A stretch of 17,473 nt of DNA from UBA8515 sp036170795 (GCA_036170795.1 JAVHPX010000020.1:1-17473); one strand, 5' to 3'; counted from the stretch's first letter, positions 5,750 through 13,873 are shown. The notes: generated by a model not told the origin, from the letters alone. Program-made: numbers and translations.

Positions 5750-6536
5750 TTGATAGTAGATCAGTGGCAAATGAATGACGAATAACATGGGGAGTAACTT
5801 TTTTTGATATACCAGCTTTGATTGCATAAAATTTTACAATTCTTTCAATGGAGCGTTGAGTTAATCGGTTATCTTTTTTACCATTATTTGAATATTGTAT
5901 AAACAGTGGCTCATCTAAATCTTTTCTATCACTTAGGTAACCATCTATCGCATCTTTCGCAGATGCAGATAAAAATACTACACGGATCTTTTCCCCTTTA
6001 CCTCGCACAGAAAGTTCATCTTTAGATAAATCTATATCTCTATCAAGAGAACAAAGCTCAGACAAACGTAATCCAGTAGAGAAAAATAATTCAAGTACCG
6101 CCTTATCACGGAGCCCTTTTGAATTACTTAAATCTGGAGCATCAAGCAACCGACACAACTCATCAGACGAAATTAGATCAAGTGAACGTTCTTTTATTTT
6201 TGCAAGCTCTATCCGGTCAGGCGAAAGAGATTTCACATCACGCTTCATCATATATTTTAAAAATGAACGTAATGCAATGAGGTGATAGTTCTGTGTGTTC
6301 TTTTTAAGTGTACCTGCTTGCAGACCACGAATTTTTACCCCTGGCTGGCGATTTAGATAAAGACGAAACTCACGGATCTTGTCATCAGTGATTTGCTTGG
6401 GTTCCGTGATTTTAGCAAATTCAAAAAACCGAGACAGATAATGGTCATAATTATTTACTGTCTTTAAACTATTACCCTTCTCTATTTCAACATACTCTAA
6501 AAATTCTCTTTTTAATTGTTCTAATTTTGTTATCAT
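5625..6536 (-). CDS. xer: Tyrosine recombinase, XerC/XerD type
   Basis: A site-specific recombinase of 303 residues, normal for XerC/XerD, which resolve chromosome dimers at dif. The N-terminal SAM-like core-binding domain covers about 1-100. The catalytic domain has all residues expected: Arg157 (STGLRLSEL), Lys180 (RGKGEK), His250 and Arg253 (TPHVIRHSFATDLL), His276 (LGHANIATTQ) and Tyr285 (IYTHI). Sequence alone does not show whether this is the host's general Xer protein or an element's integrase. As a lone Xer with normal length and no phage genes nearby, the host role is favoured. Its last 129 bp are duplicated at 4140-4268, flanking a membrane-protein gene. Confidence 0.95.
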   Translation of the reverse strand: MITKLEQLKREFLEYVEIEKGNSLKTVNNYDHYLSRFFEFAKITEPKQITDDKIREFRLYLNRQPGVKIRGLQAGTLKKNTQNYHLIALRSFLKYMMKRDVKSLSPDRIELAKIKERSLDLISSDELCRLLDAPDLSNSKGLRDKAVLELFFSTGLRLSELCSLDRDIDLSKDELSVRGKGEKIRVVFLSASAKDAIDGYLSDRKDLDEPLFIQYSNNGKKDNRLTQRSIERIVKFYAIKAGISKKVTPHVIRHSFATDLLSNGADIRSVQMMLGHANIATTQIYTHITDKQLRDVHKKFHSK

Positions 6537-6556
6537 AGTCGTACAATAATTGTAGC

Positions 6557-6585
6557 ATATTATTTCTAGACTTGATTTTAATCAA
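6557..6585 (-). promoter_or_regulatory. Promoter of xer
   Basis: On the minus strand, TTGATT (6580-6585), 17 bp, TAATAT (6557-6562), giving a ~14-nt leader. A second -10-like TACAAT (6549-6554) would give a shorter one. It is divergent from the promoter at 6615. Confidence 0.5.
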
Positions 6586-6614
6586 ATACCTAAAATCCTC
6601 ATATTACACTTACC

Positions 6615-6643
6615 TTGACAGAATGATAAAATACTGATATAAT
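6615..6643 (+). promoter_or_regulatory. Perfect consensus promoter of the lipoprotein gene
   Basis: TTGACA (6615-6620), 17 bp, TATAAT (6638-6643): the second exact sigma70 consensus in the window. It sets the gene start, because an in-frame TTG at 6644 lies upstream of the predicted +1 (about 6650), so translation must begin at the ATG at 6677. Confidence 0.8.
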
Positions 6644-6676
6644 TTGACGAAACATTCAATTTTTAAAACGAAAAAT

Positions 6677-7693
6677 ATGAAAAAGTTATTGATCTTTTTA
6701 ATTTTTTGCAACTTATTATTAATAAGCTGTAGGGAAAGCAAATATAAACCCAAGTTATTACCTGAGGGTAATAATTACCAAACAGGTAAACTGGAAGGAA
6801 AACGCTTTTCGGATTTATATGCCAGATATTTAGGCATAAAAGATGGAACAAGGTTAGGTAAAGTCTTGACCACTGATTTTAAAAAGAATTTCTCGGATAT
6901 GTGGAGTAGGAAGGCAGAACGTAGCCATTCAAAAGTTGTTGACGCAGCTCGTGACGAGCTAGTATCAAAATACGAAAAATCAGCAACCTACACTACTTTC
7001 AAAGAATACACTGATCACCTTTCGGGGTTAGTTACTGATGTGCAGGAAAATTTAAGCTGGAAAATCATTGTAAAGGAAATGAAGATGAAAAATTCTGAAA
7101 TAAATCTTGCAAAAAAGATTTCACTTTCAATTTCTGGAAAAGATATAGTGGCCTACATTATGACCGAACTTATGCCTTCAGCTAATGGCTCGTTAAATAG
7201 AACATTTCTTGATTTCTTGCTACGCAATGCTGGTCAAGAGTATATCGAAGGCATACCTGCCTTGAGTGATAGAAAATGCTCGTTTGGATGCTATCAGTTT
7301 ACAGAGTACGCGGTATTCTCCAACAAAAAGGAGAGTCGTGGCGCCTCTGTGATAAATTTAGCCTTGCCAAAGGAAAAGAGAATTCCTGGAAGTGTTATCT
7401 ATCTTCGCGGAAGTGATCATCATAAGGCAGCATATTTATTTGCTGTATACAACATTTGCTGTCTTATTAGGAAACTTAACCAAAAGGAAATGGCCATTTT
7501 GGAGAGTAAGTGGAAAAGCAATAAGGACGAGCTTTTCTTATATTGCGCTACTGCTCACCATAATCCCGGAAGAGCTAGAGATGCAGCAAGACTCTGGTTG
7601 AAACATGGTGCATTTCATCCTTTTGAACAATCTTGCTCTCCTCGTATTCTTTACTATGCAATTAAGACACGAGCAAATTTAGCCGCTTATTAG
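6677..7693 (+). CDS. Putative lytic-transglycosylase-like lipoprotein
   Basis: A 338-residue protein with a lipoprotein signal: MKK, a hydrophobic core and lipobox LISC with Cys18, so it is probably lipid-anchored outside the membrane. The region 30-160 is charged and helical with no motif I recognise. The C-terminal part resembles lysozyme-like/SLT transglycosylases: a candidate catalytic Glu188 in RNAGQEYIEG, then SFGCYQFTEYA (202-212) in the position of the GxxQ motif, and YCATAHHNPGRARDAA (289-304) resembling the AYNAGPG block. This is motif reading by eye and a specific family is not claimed. The ATG at 6677 is fixed by the promoter. There is no Shine-Dalgarno; the A-rich leader resembles that of the gene at 17080. 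Its own promoter and terminator make it a self-contained unit between xer and rpsO. Confidence 0.75.
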   Translation: MKKLLIFLIFCNLLLISCRESKYKPKLLPEGNNYQTGKLEGKRFSDLYARYLGIKDGTRLGKVLTTDFKKNFSDMWSRKAERSHSKVVDAARDELVSKYEKSATYTTFKEYTDHLSGLVTDVQENLSWKIIVKEMKMKNSEINLAKKISLSISGKDIVAYIMTELMPSANGSLNRTFLDFLLRNAGQEYIEGIPALSDRKCSFGCYQFTEYAVFSNKKESRGASVINLALPKEKRIPGSVIYLRGSDHHKAAYLFAVYNICCLIRKLNQKEMAILESKWKSNKDELFLYCATAHHNPGRARDAARLWLKHGAFHPFEQSCSPRILYYAIKTRANLAAY

Positions 7694-7711
7694 TCAAGTT
7701 TTTAAAAACAC

Positions 7712-7746
7712 ACAAGTTGGACCCTAAAGTCCAGCTTGTTTTTTTA
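7712..7746 (+). terminator. Intrinsic terminator of the lipoprotein gene
   Basis: ACAAGTTGGAC (7712-7722) pairs over 11 bp (one G-T) with GTCCAGCTTGT (7729-7739) around loop CCTAAA, followed by seven T bases. Confidence 0.9.
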
Positions 7747-7750
7747 TCTA

Positions 7751-7779
7751 TTGCATTTTTTTATAATATGTGCTAGTAT
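7751..7779 (+). promoter_or_regulatory. Promoter of rpsO (leaderless)
   Basis: TTGCAT (7751-7756), 17 bp, TAGTAT (7774-7779), with TGC directly before the -10 (extended -10). The predicted +1 at 7786 is one base before the ATG, so rpsO mRNA would be leaderless. Confidence 0.6.
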
Positions 7780-7786
7780 AAAAATT

Positions 7787-8047
7787 ATGTTAACGGTAAA
7801 GAAAAAACAAAATATTATAAAGAAAAGCCAAATTCACGACAAAGATACAGGATCTCCAGAAGTTCAGATTGCTATTATTAGTAGAAGAATTGATGAACTT
7901 GCAACACACTTAAAAGAACACAAAAAAGATAATCATTCTCGTCGCGGACTTATTAAGATGGTAGCTGATCGACGAAGCCATCTAAAATATCTTGAAAAGA
8001 CAGATAAAAATAGATACACTATTCAAACTAAATTATTAAAAGCATAA
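7787..8047 (+). CDS. rpsO: 30S ribosomal protein S15
   Basis: S15 binds the central domain of 16S rRNA early in 30S assembly. The 86-residue protein has the family signature: DTGSPEVQIAIISRRIDELATHL (20-42), HKKDNHSRRGL (45-55) and the conserved DRRSHLKYL (61-69). Length is close to the usual 88-89. The ATG at 7787 is chosen over an in-frame TTG at 7736, which lies inside the preceding terminator and upstream of the promoter. The classical neighbour pnp lies downstream, with a NYN-domain gene in between. Leaderless initiation would preclude the 5'-UTR autoregulation known for S15 in other bacteria. Confidence 0.97.
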   Translation: MLTVKKKQNIIKKSQIHDKDTGSPEVQIAIISRRIDELATHLKEHKKDNHSRRGLIKMVADRRSHLKYLEKTDKNRYTIQTKLLKA

Positions 8048-8051
8048 TACG

Positions 8052-8078
8052 ATACCTCTCAAGAGGTATTTTGTTTTA
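8052..8078 (+). terminator. Intrinsic terminator after rpsO
   Basis: ATACCTC (8052-8058), loop TCAA, GAGGTAT (8063-8069), then TTTTGTTTT. The start of the next gene's promoter overlaps its T-tract. Confidence 0.8.
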
Positions 8079-8079
8079 T

Positions 8080-8085
8080 TATAAT
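8080..8085 (+). promoter_or_regulatory. -10 box of the NYN gene (leaderless)
   Basis: A perfect TATAAT (8080-8085) places +1 at 8092, exactly the A of the ATG. There is no good -35; the position 17 bp upstream lies in the rpsO terminator hairpin. It could be used together with readthrough from rpsO. Confidence 0.4.
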
Positions 8086-8091
8086 AAACAT

Positions 8092-8598
8092 ATGAGCATA
8101 ATTAAACACAAAGAACAGAGAGTCGGTGTATTTATTGATACTTCGAATCTTTATCATAGTGCAAAAAATTTATACAAAAGAAAAGTCAACTTTGGCCAAG
8201 TTTTAAAAGATGCAGTTGCTGGACGTAAACTTGTACGTGCTATTGCTTATGTCATTACATCTGAAGGAGGAGAAGAAAAAAATTTCTTTGAGGCGTTGAC
8301 AAAACTCGGTATCGAAACAAAAACAAAAGAGTTACAAATATTCTCAGGTGGTGCCAAGAAGGGTGACTGGGATGTCGGTATTGCTGTTGATGCAATGAAG
8401 ATGGCTCCGAAACTTGATGCAGTAGTTTTAGTTGCTGGCGACGGTGACTTTATTCCACTTGTAGAATACTTGCAAAGCACCTCAGGTATCCAGGTGGAAA
8501 TTGTGTCATTCGGTAAATCATCTTCTATAAAACTTAAGGATGTCGCTGATGATTTTTTGGATCTTTCTCTAAATCCAAGAAAATATTTAATCTATTAG
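8092..8598 (+). CDS. NYN-domain protein (LabA/DUF88-like putative ribonuclease)
   Basis: A 168-residue single-domain protein of the NYN/PIN-like superfamily, metal-dependent nucleases acting on RNA. The acidic motifs are in order: FIDTSNLY (14-21, Asp16), KGDWDVGIAVDAM (90-102, Asp94 and Asp100) and LVAGDGDFIPLV (113-124, Asp117 and Asp119). These form the expected Mg-binding site. The strand VEIVSFG (135-141) and the helix after it complete the fold. The ATG at 8092 is preferred to a TTG at 8071 lying inside the rpsO terminator tail. It sits between rpsO and pnp, so a role in RNA processing or decay is a reasonable guess. Confidence 0.88.
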   Translation: MSIIKHKEQRVGVFIDTSNLYHSAKNLYKRKVNFGQVLKDAVAGRKLVRAIAYVITSEGGEEKNFFEALTKLGIETKTKELQIFSGGAKKGDWDVGIAVDAMKMAPKLDAVVLVAGDGDFIPLVEYLQSTSGIQVEIVSFGKSSSIKLKDVADDFLDLSLNPRKYLIY

Positions 8599-8688
8599 AT
8601 AAATAATTCATCCTTTATAAAAGTATTTATTTCTGATATGCTTACAATATTAATAAGTGATAATTTGTTATTCTTCAGACAGATAGAG

Positions 8689-8717
8689 TTGAAACCTATA
8701 TTATTTTAAATTAAAGT
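8689..8717 (+). promoter_or_regulatory. Possible promoter of pnp
   Basis: TTGAAA (8689-8694), 17 bp, TAAAGT (8712-8717), which would give a ~32-nt leader. The 157-bp gap between the NYN gene and pnp shows nothing else clear. Confidence 0.35.
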
Positions 8718-8755
8718 GTTTCAAAACTAAAGTCTGGAGATTAGCTCAATAATAT

Positions 8756-10879
8756 ATGAATAGTAAAGAATATGAAGTAGAAATTGGTGGCAAAAAAATT
8801 ACTGCCTTGTTTAGTGATTTAGCAGATCAAGCTAATGGTTCAGTAATACTTAAATGTGATGGAACTGTTATATTGGCAACAGCTGTAATCTCAGATGATG
8901 AAAGTAAAAATCCTGGATTTTTTAATCTAACAGTTGAATACTTAGAAAAATTTTATGCCGCAGGAAAAATTCTCGGTAGTCAATTCTCTCGTCGTGAAGG
9001 TAGACCTTCTGACCAAGCGATACTTGCTGCTCGTATGACAGATAGAACAATTCGTCCGCTTTTTGATCATCATATTAAAAATGCTGTCCAAGTTATTATT
9101 TCAGTTATTGCTATTGGTAAAGCTGATCCAAAAACTCTAGCAGTAAATGCAGCATCGATTGCTCTTCATGTATCAGACATTCCATGGAAAGGTCCTATAG
9201 GGGCGGTCCATATAAGTAAAACAAAAGATGATAAACAAATTAAAATAAATAATTATATTCCAAATGAAAATGAACCAGTCTATGCTCTTGATCTACTTGT
9301 TTGTGGAAAAGAACAAACAATAAACATGATAGAAGCAATGGCATTTGAACTTTCTGAAGATGAAATGGGGCAGTGTTTAGATACAGCTATAATTGAAATT
9401 ACAAAATGGGAAGAATTCCAAAATAAATTACGATCAGAATTCGGTAAAATAAAACTTTCTTTCCCTAAAATTGAAGTACCTAATGAAGTTATTACTCTCT
9501 TCGAAGAAAAAATCAAACCAACTCTTGAGGAAAAGTTATTCAGTAACGAGAGTAAAAAAATTACTCATCAATCAGAAATATTATGGAAAAATATCATAGA
9601 CGAAAAATATGGAATCGATGATAACGAGGAGAGATATGCAAGTCATGATTATATGCACCATTATCTTGATCATGCTTTCCATAATGCAGCTCTTATAAAA
9701 AATATTCGTGCAGATGGTCGAGAGCTTGATGAAATAAGAAATTTATATGCTAAAGTTGGAGATATTTCTCCTGTATTACATGGTTCTGGAATATTCTATC
9801 GTGGTGAGACACATGTACTTTCTGTATTAACTCTTGCTGGACCAGATTCAATGCAAACAATTGACGGGGTAGAATTTGGAGCTAAAAAACGTTTTATGCA
9901 TCACTATAATTTCCCTCCATATTCAAGTGGTGAAACAGGTCGTGTTGGTGGACTTAATCGTAGAGAAATGGGTCATGGATTCCTCGTAGAAAAAGCATTG
10001 ACCGCAGTCATACCAGACAAAATTTCTTTTCCATATACAATAAGAATTGTCTCTGAATCATTGGCTTCAAATGGATCAACTTCGCAAGCATCAATTTGTG
10101 CATCAACATTGGCTTTAATGGATGGTGGGGTACCAATTAAAACTCCAGTTGCAGGAATTTCAATCGGTGCGATGATAGATGTCAATGATAAAAATAAATA
10201 CGTACTCCTTTCAGATATTCAAGGACCAGAAGATCATTATGGTGATATGGATTTCAAAATTGCTGGAACTAAAGATGGTATTACAGCAATTCAACTTGAT
10301 GTAAAAGTTGATGGAATAAAATTAAATATTTTAAAAGAAGCACTTATTCGTGCAAAAACTGCGCGAATAAAAATTTTAGAAATAATTACAAAAGAAATCA
10401 GTGAGCCAAGATCAACAATTTCCACAAATGCTCCAATAATTCTAGTAATCAAAATTAAAAAAGATCAGATCGGTATGATTATCGGACCTGGTGGTAAAAA
10501 TGTAAATGCTATTCGCGAAAAAACTGATGCAGAAATTACAATAGAAGAAGATGGCACTGTCTTTATTACCGGTAAAAATGGTGGAGCAGAAAAAGCAAAA
10601 AAAATTATTGAAGATATGACTCATGAATATACCATAAATGATCTTACTTCGGGTGAAGTTGTAAAACTTGTGGACTTCGGTGCTTTTGTTAAAATATCTA
10701 GTAGCACAGAAGGACTTGTACATATTTCCGAAATTGCTCCATTCCGAGTAGAAAAAGTTTCAGACATCCTAAAAGAAGGTGATATTGTACCAGTCAAAAT
10801 AATAAAAATTGACGAAAAAGGACGTATCAATTTATCTATTAAAGATGCTGATACAAATTTCTTTAAACCAAAATCATAA
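8756..10879 (+). CDS. pnp: Polyribonucleotide nucleotidyltransferase (PNPase)
   Basis: A phosphorolytic 3'-5' exoribonuclease and a central enzyme of RNA turnover, usually trimeric. The 707 residues show the full architecture. The first RNase PH domain carries FYAAGKILGSQFSRREGRP near residues 65-85. After a helical linker comes the second, catalytic RNase PH domain with FPPYSSGETGRVGGLNRREMGHG near 385-407 and DMDFKIAGT at 497-505. A KH domain follows with the GxxG loop (I576-GPGG-580), then a C-terminal S1 domain (about 625-698) with GAFVKI and GLVHISEI. No domain is missing. It starts at ATG 8756 (MNSKEYEVEIGGKKI); GGAG lies too far upstream to be a normal Shine-Dalgarno. rpsO-pnp linkage is conserved across bacteria. 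Confidence 0.98.
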   Translation: MNSKEYEVEIGGKKITALFSDLADQANGSVILKCDGTVILATAVISDDESKNPGFFNLTVEYLEKFYAAGKILGSQFSRREGRPSDQAILAARMTDRTIRPLFDHHIKNAVQVIISVIAIGKADPKTLAVNAASIALHVSDIPWKGPIGAVHISKTKDDKQIKINNYIPNENEPVYALDLLVCGKEQTINMIEAMAFELSEDEMGQCLDTAIIEITKWEEFQNKLRSEFGKIKLSFPKIEVPNEVITLFEEKIKPTLEEKLFSNESKKITHQSEILWKNIIDEKYGIDDNEERYASHDYMHHYLDHAFHNAALIKNIRADGRELDEIRNLYAKVGDISPVLHGSGIFYRGETHVLSVLTLAGPDSMQTIDGVEFGAKKRFMHHYNFPPYSSGETGRVGGLNRREMGHGFLVEKALTAVIPDKISFPYTIRIVSESLASNGSTSQASICASTLALMDGGVPIKTPVAGISIGAMIDVNDKNKYVLLSDIQGPEDHYGDMDFKIAGTKDGITAIQLDVKVDGIKLNILKEALIRAKTARIKILEIITKEISEPRSTISTNAPIILVIKIKKDQIGMIIGPGGKNVNAIREKTDAEITIEEDGTVFITGKNGGAEKAKKIIEDMTHEYTINDLTSGEVVKLVDFGAFVKISSSTEGLVHISEIAPFRVEKVSDILKEGDIVPVKIIKIDEKGRINLSIKDADTNFFKPKS

Positions 10880-10892
10880 ATAAAAAGATCAT

Positions 10893-11795
10893 ATGGAAAA
10901 AAATAAATTATTAGACCAACAAGAAAATATAAAAACAATTCATACATATTCATCAGATATGGCTGATGCTGTTCGGACAAACGAAACATCAGTAATAAAG
11001 ATTGCTTTAGCTGAACAGAAGAAGCATGAACAGGAATCTTTATACAAAGAAGCTAATGGAACAAAAACATCAAAAGCTTTTCTTTTCCTTGGTGGATTAA
11101 TTATTATAATTTTATCAATTGGTGGTGTCTATTATGTAATGCAGAAAAAAAAAATTGATAATAATCCACCAAAGCAAGAAACAACAATAAATAAAGAAGC
11201 TCTTATTTCATATGAAGATCAGTCGTCTATTGATATGACAAATGTTACAAATCAAAACGACGCATTAGACATTATAAATACAGAATCAAAAAAAAGTGAA
11301 AAAGATGGCATAAAAATATTATTTTTAACTCATATTATAAATGGTAAAACTGAATTGCTTCCATTAGAAGATTTTCTCTCGTTAATTAAAACAACAGCCC
11401 CATCATCACTAATACGATCATTTGATACTTCTTATATGATTGGAACATATAAAACGACAGACACTCAATCAATACCTCATTTATTTTTATTATTCCAAAC
11501 AAAAAATTACAATCAGTCATATGCCGGAATGCTTATCTGGGAAAAAACATTACTATATGACCTATCTGGATTATTTAAAATTGATATTTCAGGTGACAAC
11601 AATACTCTTATAGAAAAACCATGGAGTGACGTAATTCTAGACAATAAAAATGCTCGTATTTTATATGACCTACAAAAAAATAGTGTACTTTATTATATAT
11701 TTATAAATAAAGATTATTTCATGATTACTGACAATCAAGATAGTATTAAAGAAGTAACAAAACGCCTATTAACTAAAAATATAAAACCACTATAA
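10893..11795 (+). CDS. Unrecognised single-pass membrane protein
   Basis: A 300-residue protein starting 13 bp after the pnp stop and probably cotranscribed with it. A soluble N-terminal part (1-61), with a short conserved-looking block IHTYSSDMADAVRTNE (16-31), precedes one transmembrane helix (62-84) and a KKK stop-transfer. The C-terminal domain (about 135-300) would lie outside the cell. It has alternating beta and helix and ends in a segment rich in aromatic and hydrophobic residues (LYYIFINKDYFMIT). No catalytic motif is evident. I have the impression of similar proteins in other Patescibacteria genomes, but cannot name a family. With no cleavable signal, a bitopic N-in topology is likely. 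Confidence 0.8.
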   Translation: MEKNKLLDQQENIKTIHTYSSDMADAVRTNETSVIKIALAEQKKHEQESLYKEANGTKTSKAFLFLGGLIIIILSIGGVYYVMQKKKIDNNPPKQETTINKEALISYEDQSSIDMTNVTNQNDALDIINTESKKSEKDGIKILFLTHIINGKTELLPLEDFLSLIKTTAPSSLIRSFDTSYMIGTYKTTDTQSIPHLFLLFQTKNYNQSYAGMLIWEKTLLYDLSGLFKIDISGDNNTLIEKPWSDVILDNKNARILYDLQKNSVLYYIFINKDYFMITDNQDSIKEVTKRLLTKNIKPL

Positions 11796-11872
11796 GATTG
11801 CCATTTACTGTAATAATGTTAATATTAAACTATCTGTTATTAAAAAATCATTACTATTAAATTTTAAATAAT

Positions 11873-12226
11873 ATGAATATAGAAAATAATAAAAAAAAGC
11901 TGATAGAAGAAAAAAAATTATTAGAAAGTGAATTAAATGATCTTGGGCACGTAGATAAAAAAACTGGTGAATGGGAAGCAGTTCCAGAAACGCAAACAGC
12001 ACCGGGTACAGATGAAAATGAAGAAGATCGGTCTGAAGATTTTGAAGAACGAGTAGGAACAGTAGAACCTCTAAATACTAGACTAGAAGACATCAATCAT
12101 GCATTATACGAGATTGAAAATGGAAATTATGCGACTTGCGAAGTATGCGGTAAAGATATAGAAGAAGACCGTTTAGAAATAAATCCTGCAGCTCGGACAT
12201 GTAAGAATTGTATGGAAAAGATTTAA
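11873..12226 (+). CDS. TraR/DksA-family C4 zinc-finger protein
   Basis: A 117-residue protein of the DksA/TraR type, a family that inserts a coiled coil into the RNA polymerase secondary channel. The N-terminus (3-24) is a charged helix. A long acidic segment (about 42-60, including TDENEEDRSEDFEER) leads into a helix with LNTRLEDINHALYEIENGNYATC. The zinc finger has Cys89, Cys92, Cys110 and Cys113. The layout fits the short TraR_YteA-like group rather than E. coli DksA (151 residues). Whether it modulates transcription here is inferred from family only. It starts at ATG 11873, with no Shine-Dalgarno and no clear promoter. Confidence 0.85.
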   Translation: MNIENNKKKLIEEKKLLESELNDLGHVDKKTGEWEAVPETQTAPGTDENEEDRSEDFEERVGTVEPLNTRLEDINHALYEIENGNYATCEVCGKDIEEDRLEINPAARTCKNCMEKI

Positions 12227-12279
12227 TAAGAAACAAACACCAAAAATAACATCATATTATAAATATATTTTTGTTAAAT

Positions 12280-13848
12280 ATGTCATTTGCAAGAGTTTAT
12301 TCAGCTCAAACACATTTATTAAAAGGTAAAATTGTAACTGTTGAAGTAGATATTACTAAAAATACCTTACATACATTTACTCTTGTCGGACTACCAGATA
12401 AAGCAGTTGACGAATCGAAAGATCGTATGAGCTCAGCTCTAAAAAATTCAGGTTTTACTTCTCCAAAAAATCAAAATCAGAAAATAGTTATCTCTCTGTC
12501 ACCAGCTGATCTAAAAAAAGAAGGTCCGTATTTCGACTTAGCTATTGCTCTTGCATATTTACTATCAGCACAAGAAATAGATTTCGACCCAGAAAGCAAA
12601 GTATTTCTAGGAGAACTATCACTTAACGGCGAACTCCAACCAATCAAAGGATCTCTACCACTGGCACAAGAAGCTAAGCGTATGGGTTATAAAGAAATAT
12701 TTCTACCATTAAATAATGCAAAAGAAGCGGCTCTTGTCGAAGGTATTACTGTATACGGAGTTAATACATTAAAAGAAGTCATCGATCATATTTATATAAT
12801 TAAAAAAGATAAAAAAGGAAATCCAGTTGAACCAGAAAGACCAAAAATTAAACCTACAGAGAAAACAGAAATTACAAATGAACGTGTATCACATAGTATT
12901 GATTTCTCAGATATTCGCGGACAAGAAGGAGCAAAAAGAGGTATTGAGATAGCAGCCGCTGGTGGACACAATATTGCTATGTCAGGACCTCCTGGCACTG
13001 GAAAAACTATGCTTGCTCGAGTATTCTCACATATACTTCCAGATTTGAAAATAAATGAAGTACTCGAGATTACTGGTATTCACTCTGTAGTTGGACTACT
13101 TGATGGTGAACTTGTAACACTTCCACCATTCCGTGCTCCACATCACACAGCAAGCTATGTCTCTATGATTGGTGGTGGAGCAACCCCAAAACCAGGCGAG
13201 GTCACACTTGCACACCGTGGAGTATTATTCCTTGATGAATTTCCTGAATTTGAAAAGCGAGTACTTGAATCATTGCGTCAACCACTTGAAGATAACGTCG
13301 TATCTATTTCCCGAGCTCGAGGTTCAGCTATATTTCCATCAAACTTTATTTTAGTTGCAGCTATGAACCCTTGTCCTTGTGGCAATAAAGGTAGTAAACA
13401 AAAACAATGCATCTGCAAACCAAGTGACTTAGATAGATATTCCAGAAAACTTTCAGGTCCGATAATGGATCGTATAGATATCTGGGTCACAGTCGGAGCT
13501 GTAGATTATGAAAAACTTTCAAGTAATGAACAAAGTGGAGAAAAAACAATTACTATTAAAGAGCGAGTAGAAAGAGCTCGAGATATTCAAAATAAAAGAT
13601 TTAAAAATTCTATTAGAAAAATAAATACAAACAGCGAAATGAATGTAAAAGACCTCGCAATATATGCACCACTAACCCTAGAAATAAAAAAATTATTGAA
13701 CAATAGTGCCGAGAGACTCCAGCTATCTGCTCGTGCTTATCACCGTACTATTAAACTCGCCCGTACTATCGCGGACCTCGAAAGTAGTGAGAATATAACT
13801 TCTGCTCATATATTAGAAGCACTACAATACAGACCAAGAACAATATAA
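12280..13848 (+). CDS. comM: ComM/YifB family AAA+ ATPase (Mg-chelatase-like)
   Basis: A 522-residue ComM/YifB protein. In naturally competent bacteria ComM is a hexameric helicase that extends branch migration during integration of incoming single-stranded DNA. The N-terminal ChlI-like domain (1-170) opens with the typical MSFARVYSAQT. The AAA+ core has Walker A GPPGTGKT (236-243), the HHTAS segment and Walker B LFLDEF (316-321). Next come the Cys-rich CPCGNKGSKQKQCIC insert and the arginine-containing LDRYSRKLSGPIMDRID. A C-terminal helical domain has LSARAYHRTIKLARTIADLE. Length is normal. The ATG at 12280 gives the canonical MSFARVY start; the upstream TTG at 12271 is rejected. Confidence 0.95.
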   Translation: MSFARVYSAQTHLLKGKIVTVEVDITKNTLHTFTLVGLPDKAVDESKDRMSSALKNSGFTSPKNQNQKIVISLSPADLKKEGPYFDLAIALAYLLSAQEIDFDPESKVFLGELSLNGELQPIKGSLPLAQEAKRMGYKEIFLPLNNAKEAALVEGITVYGVNTLKEVIDHIYIIKKDKKGNPVEPERPKIKPTEKTEITNERVSHSIDFSDIRGQEGAKRGIEIAAAGGHNIAMSGPPGTGKTMLARVFSHILPDLKINEVLEITGIHSVVGLLDGELVTLPPFRAPHHTASYVSMIGGGATPKPGEVTLAHRGVLFLDEFPEFEKRVLESLRQPLEDNVVSISRARGSAIFPSNFILVAAMNPCPCGNKGSKQKQCICKPSDLDRYSRKLSGPIMDRIDIWVTVGAVDYEKLSSNEQSGEKTITIKERVERARDIQNKRFKNSIRKINTNSEMNVKDLAIYAPLTLEIKKLLNNSAERLQLSARAYHRTIKLARTIADLESSENITSAHILEALQYRPRTI

Positions 13849-13873
13849 ATTACCTTAATTTAAAGTAATTTAT
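13845..13873. terminator. Bidirectional hairpin terminator between convergent genes
   Basis: ATAAATTAC (13845-13853) pairs with GTAATTTAT (13865-13873), with a further TTA/TAA pairing inside after one C-A mismatch. It overlaps the stop codons of both comM (13846-13848) and the minus-strand gene (13870-13872). It is AT-rich with only a short T-run, so strength is uncertain. Confidence 0.55.

Noticed and set aside
6644..6676. Upstream TTG start for the lipoprotein gene
   Set aside because: The TTG directly follows the -10 box and precedes the predicted +1; the signal peptide starts properly at ATG 6677.
7736..7786. Longer rpsO from TTG 7736
   Set aside because: It lies in the terminator T-tract of the previous gene and upstream of the rpsO promoter, and adds residues not found in S15.
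12271..12279. Longer comM from TTG 12271
   Set aside because: The ATG at 12280 yields the canonical MSFARVY start of the family.
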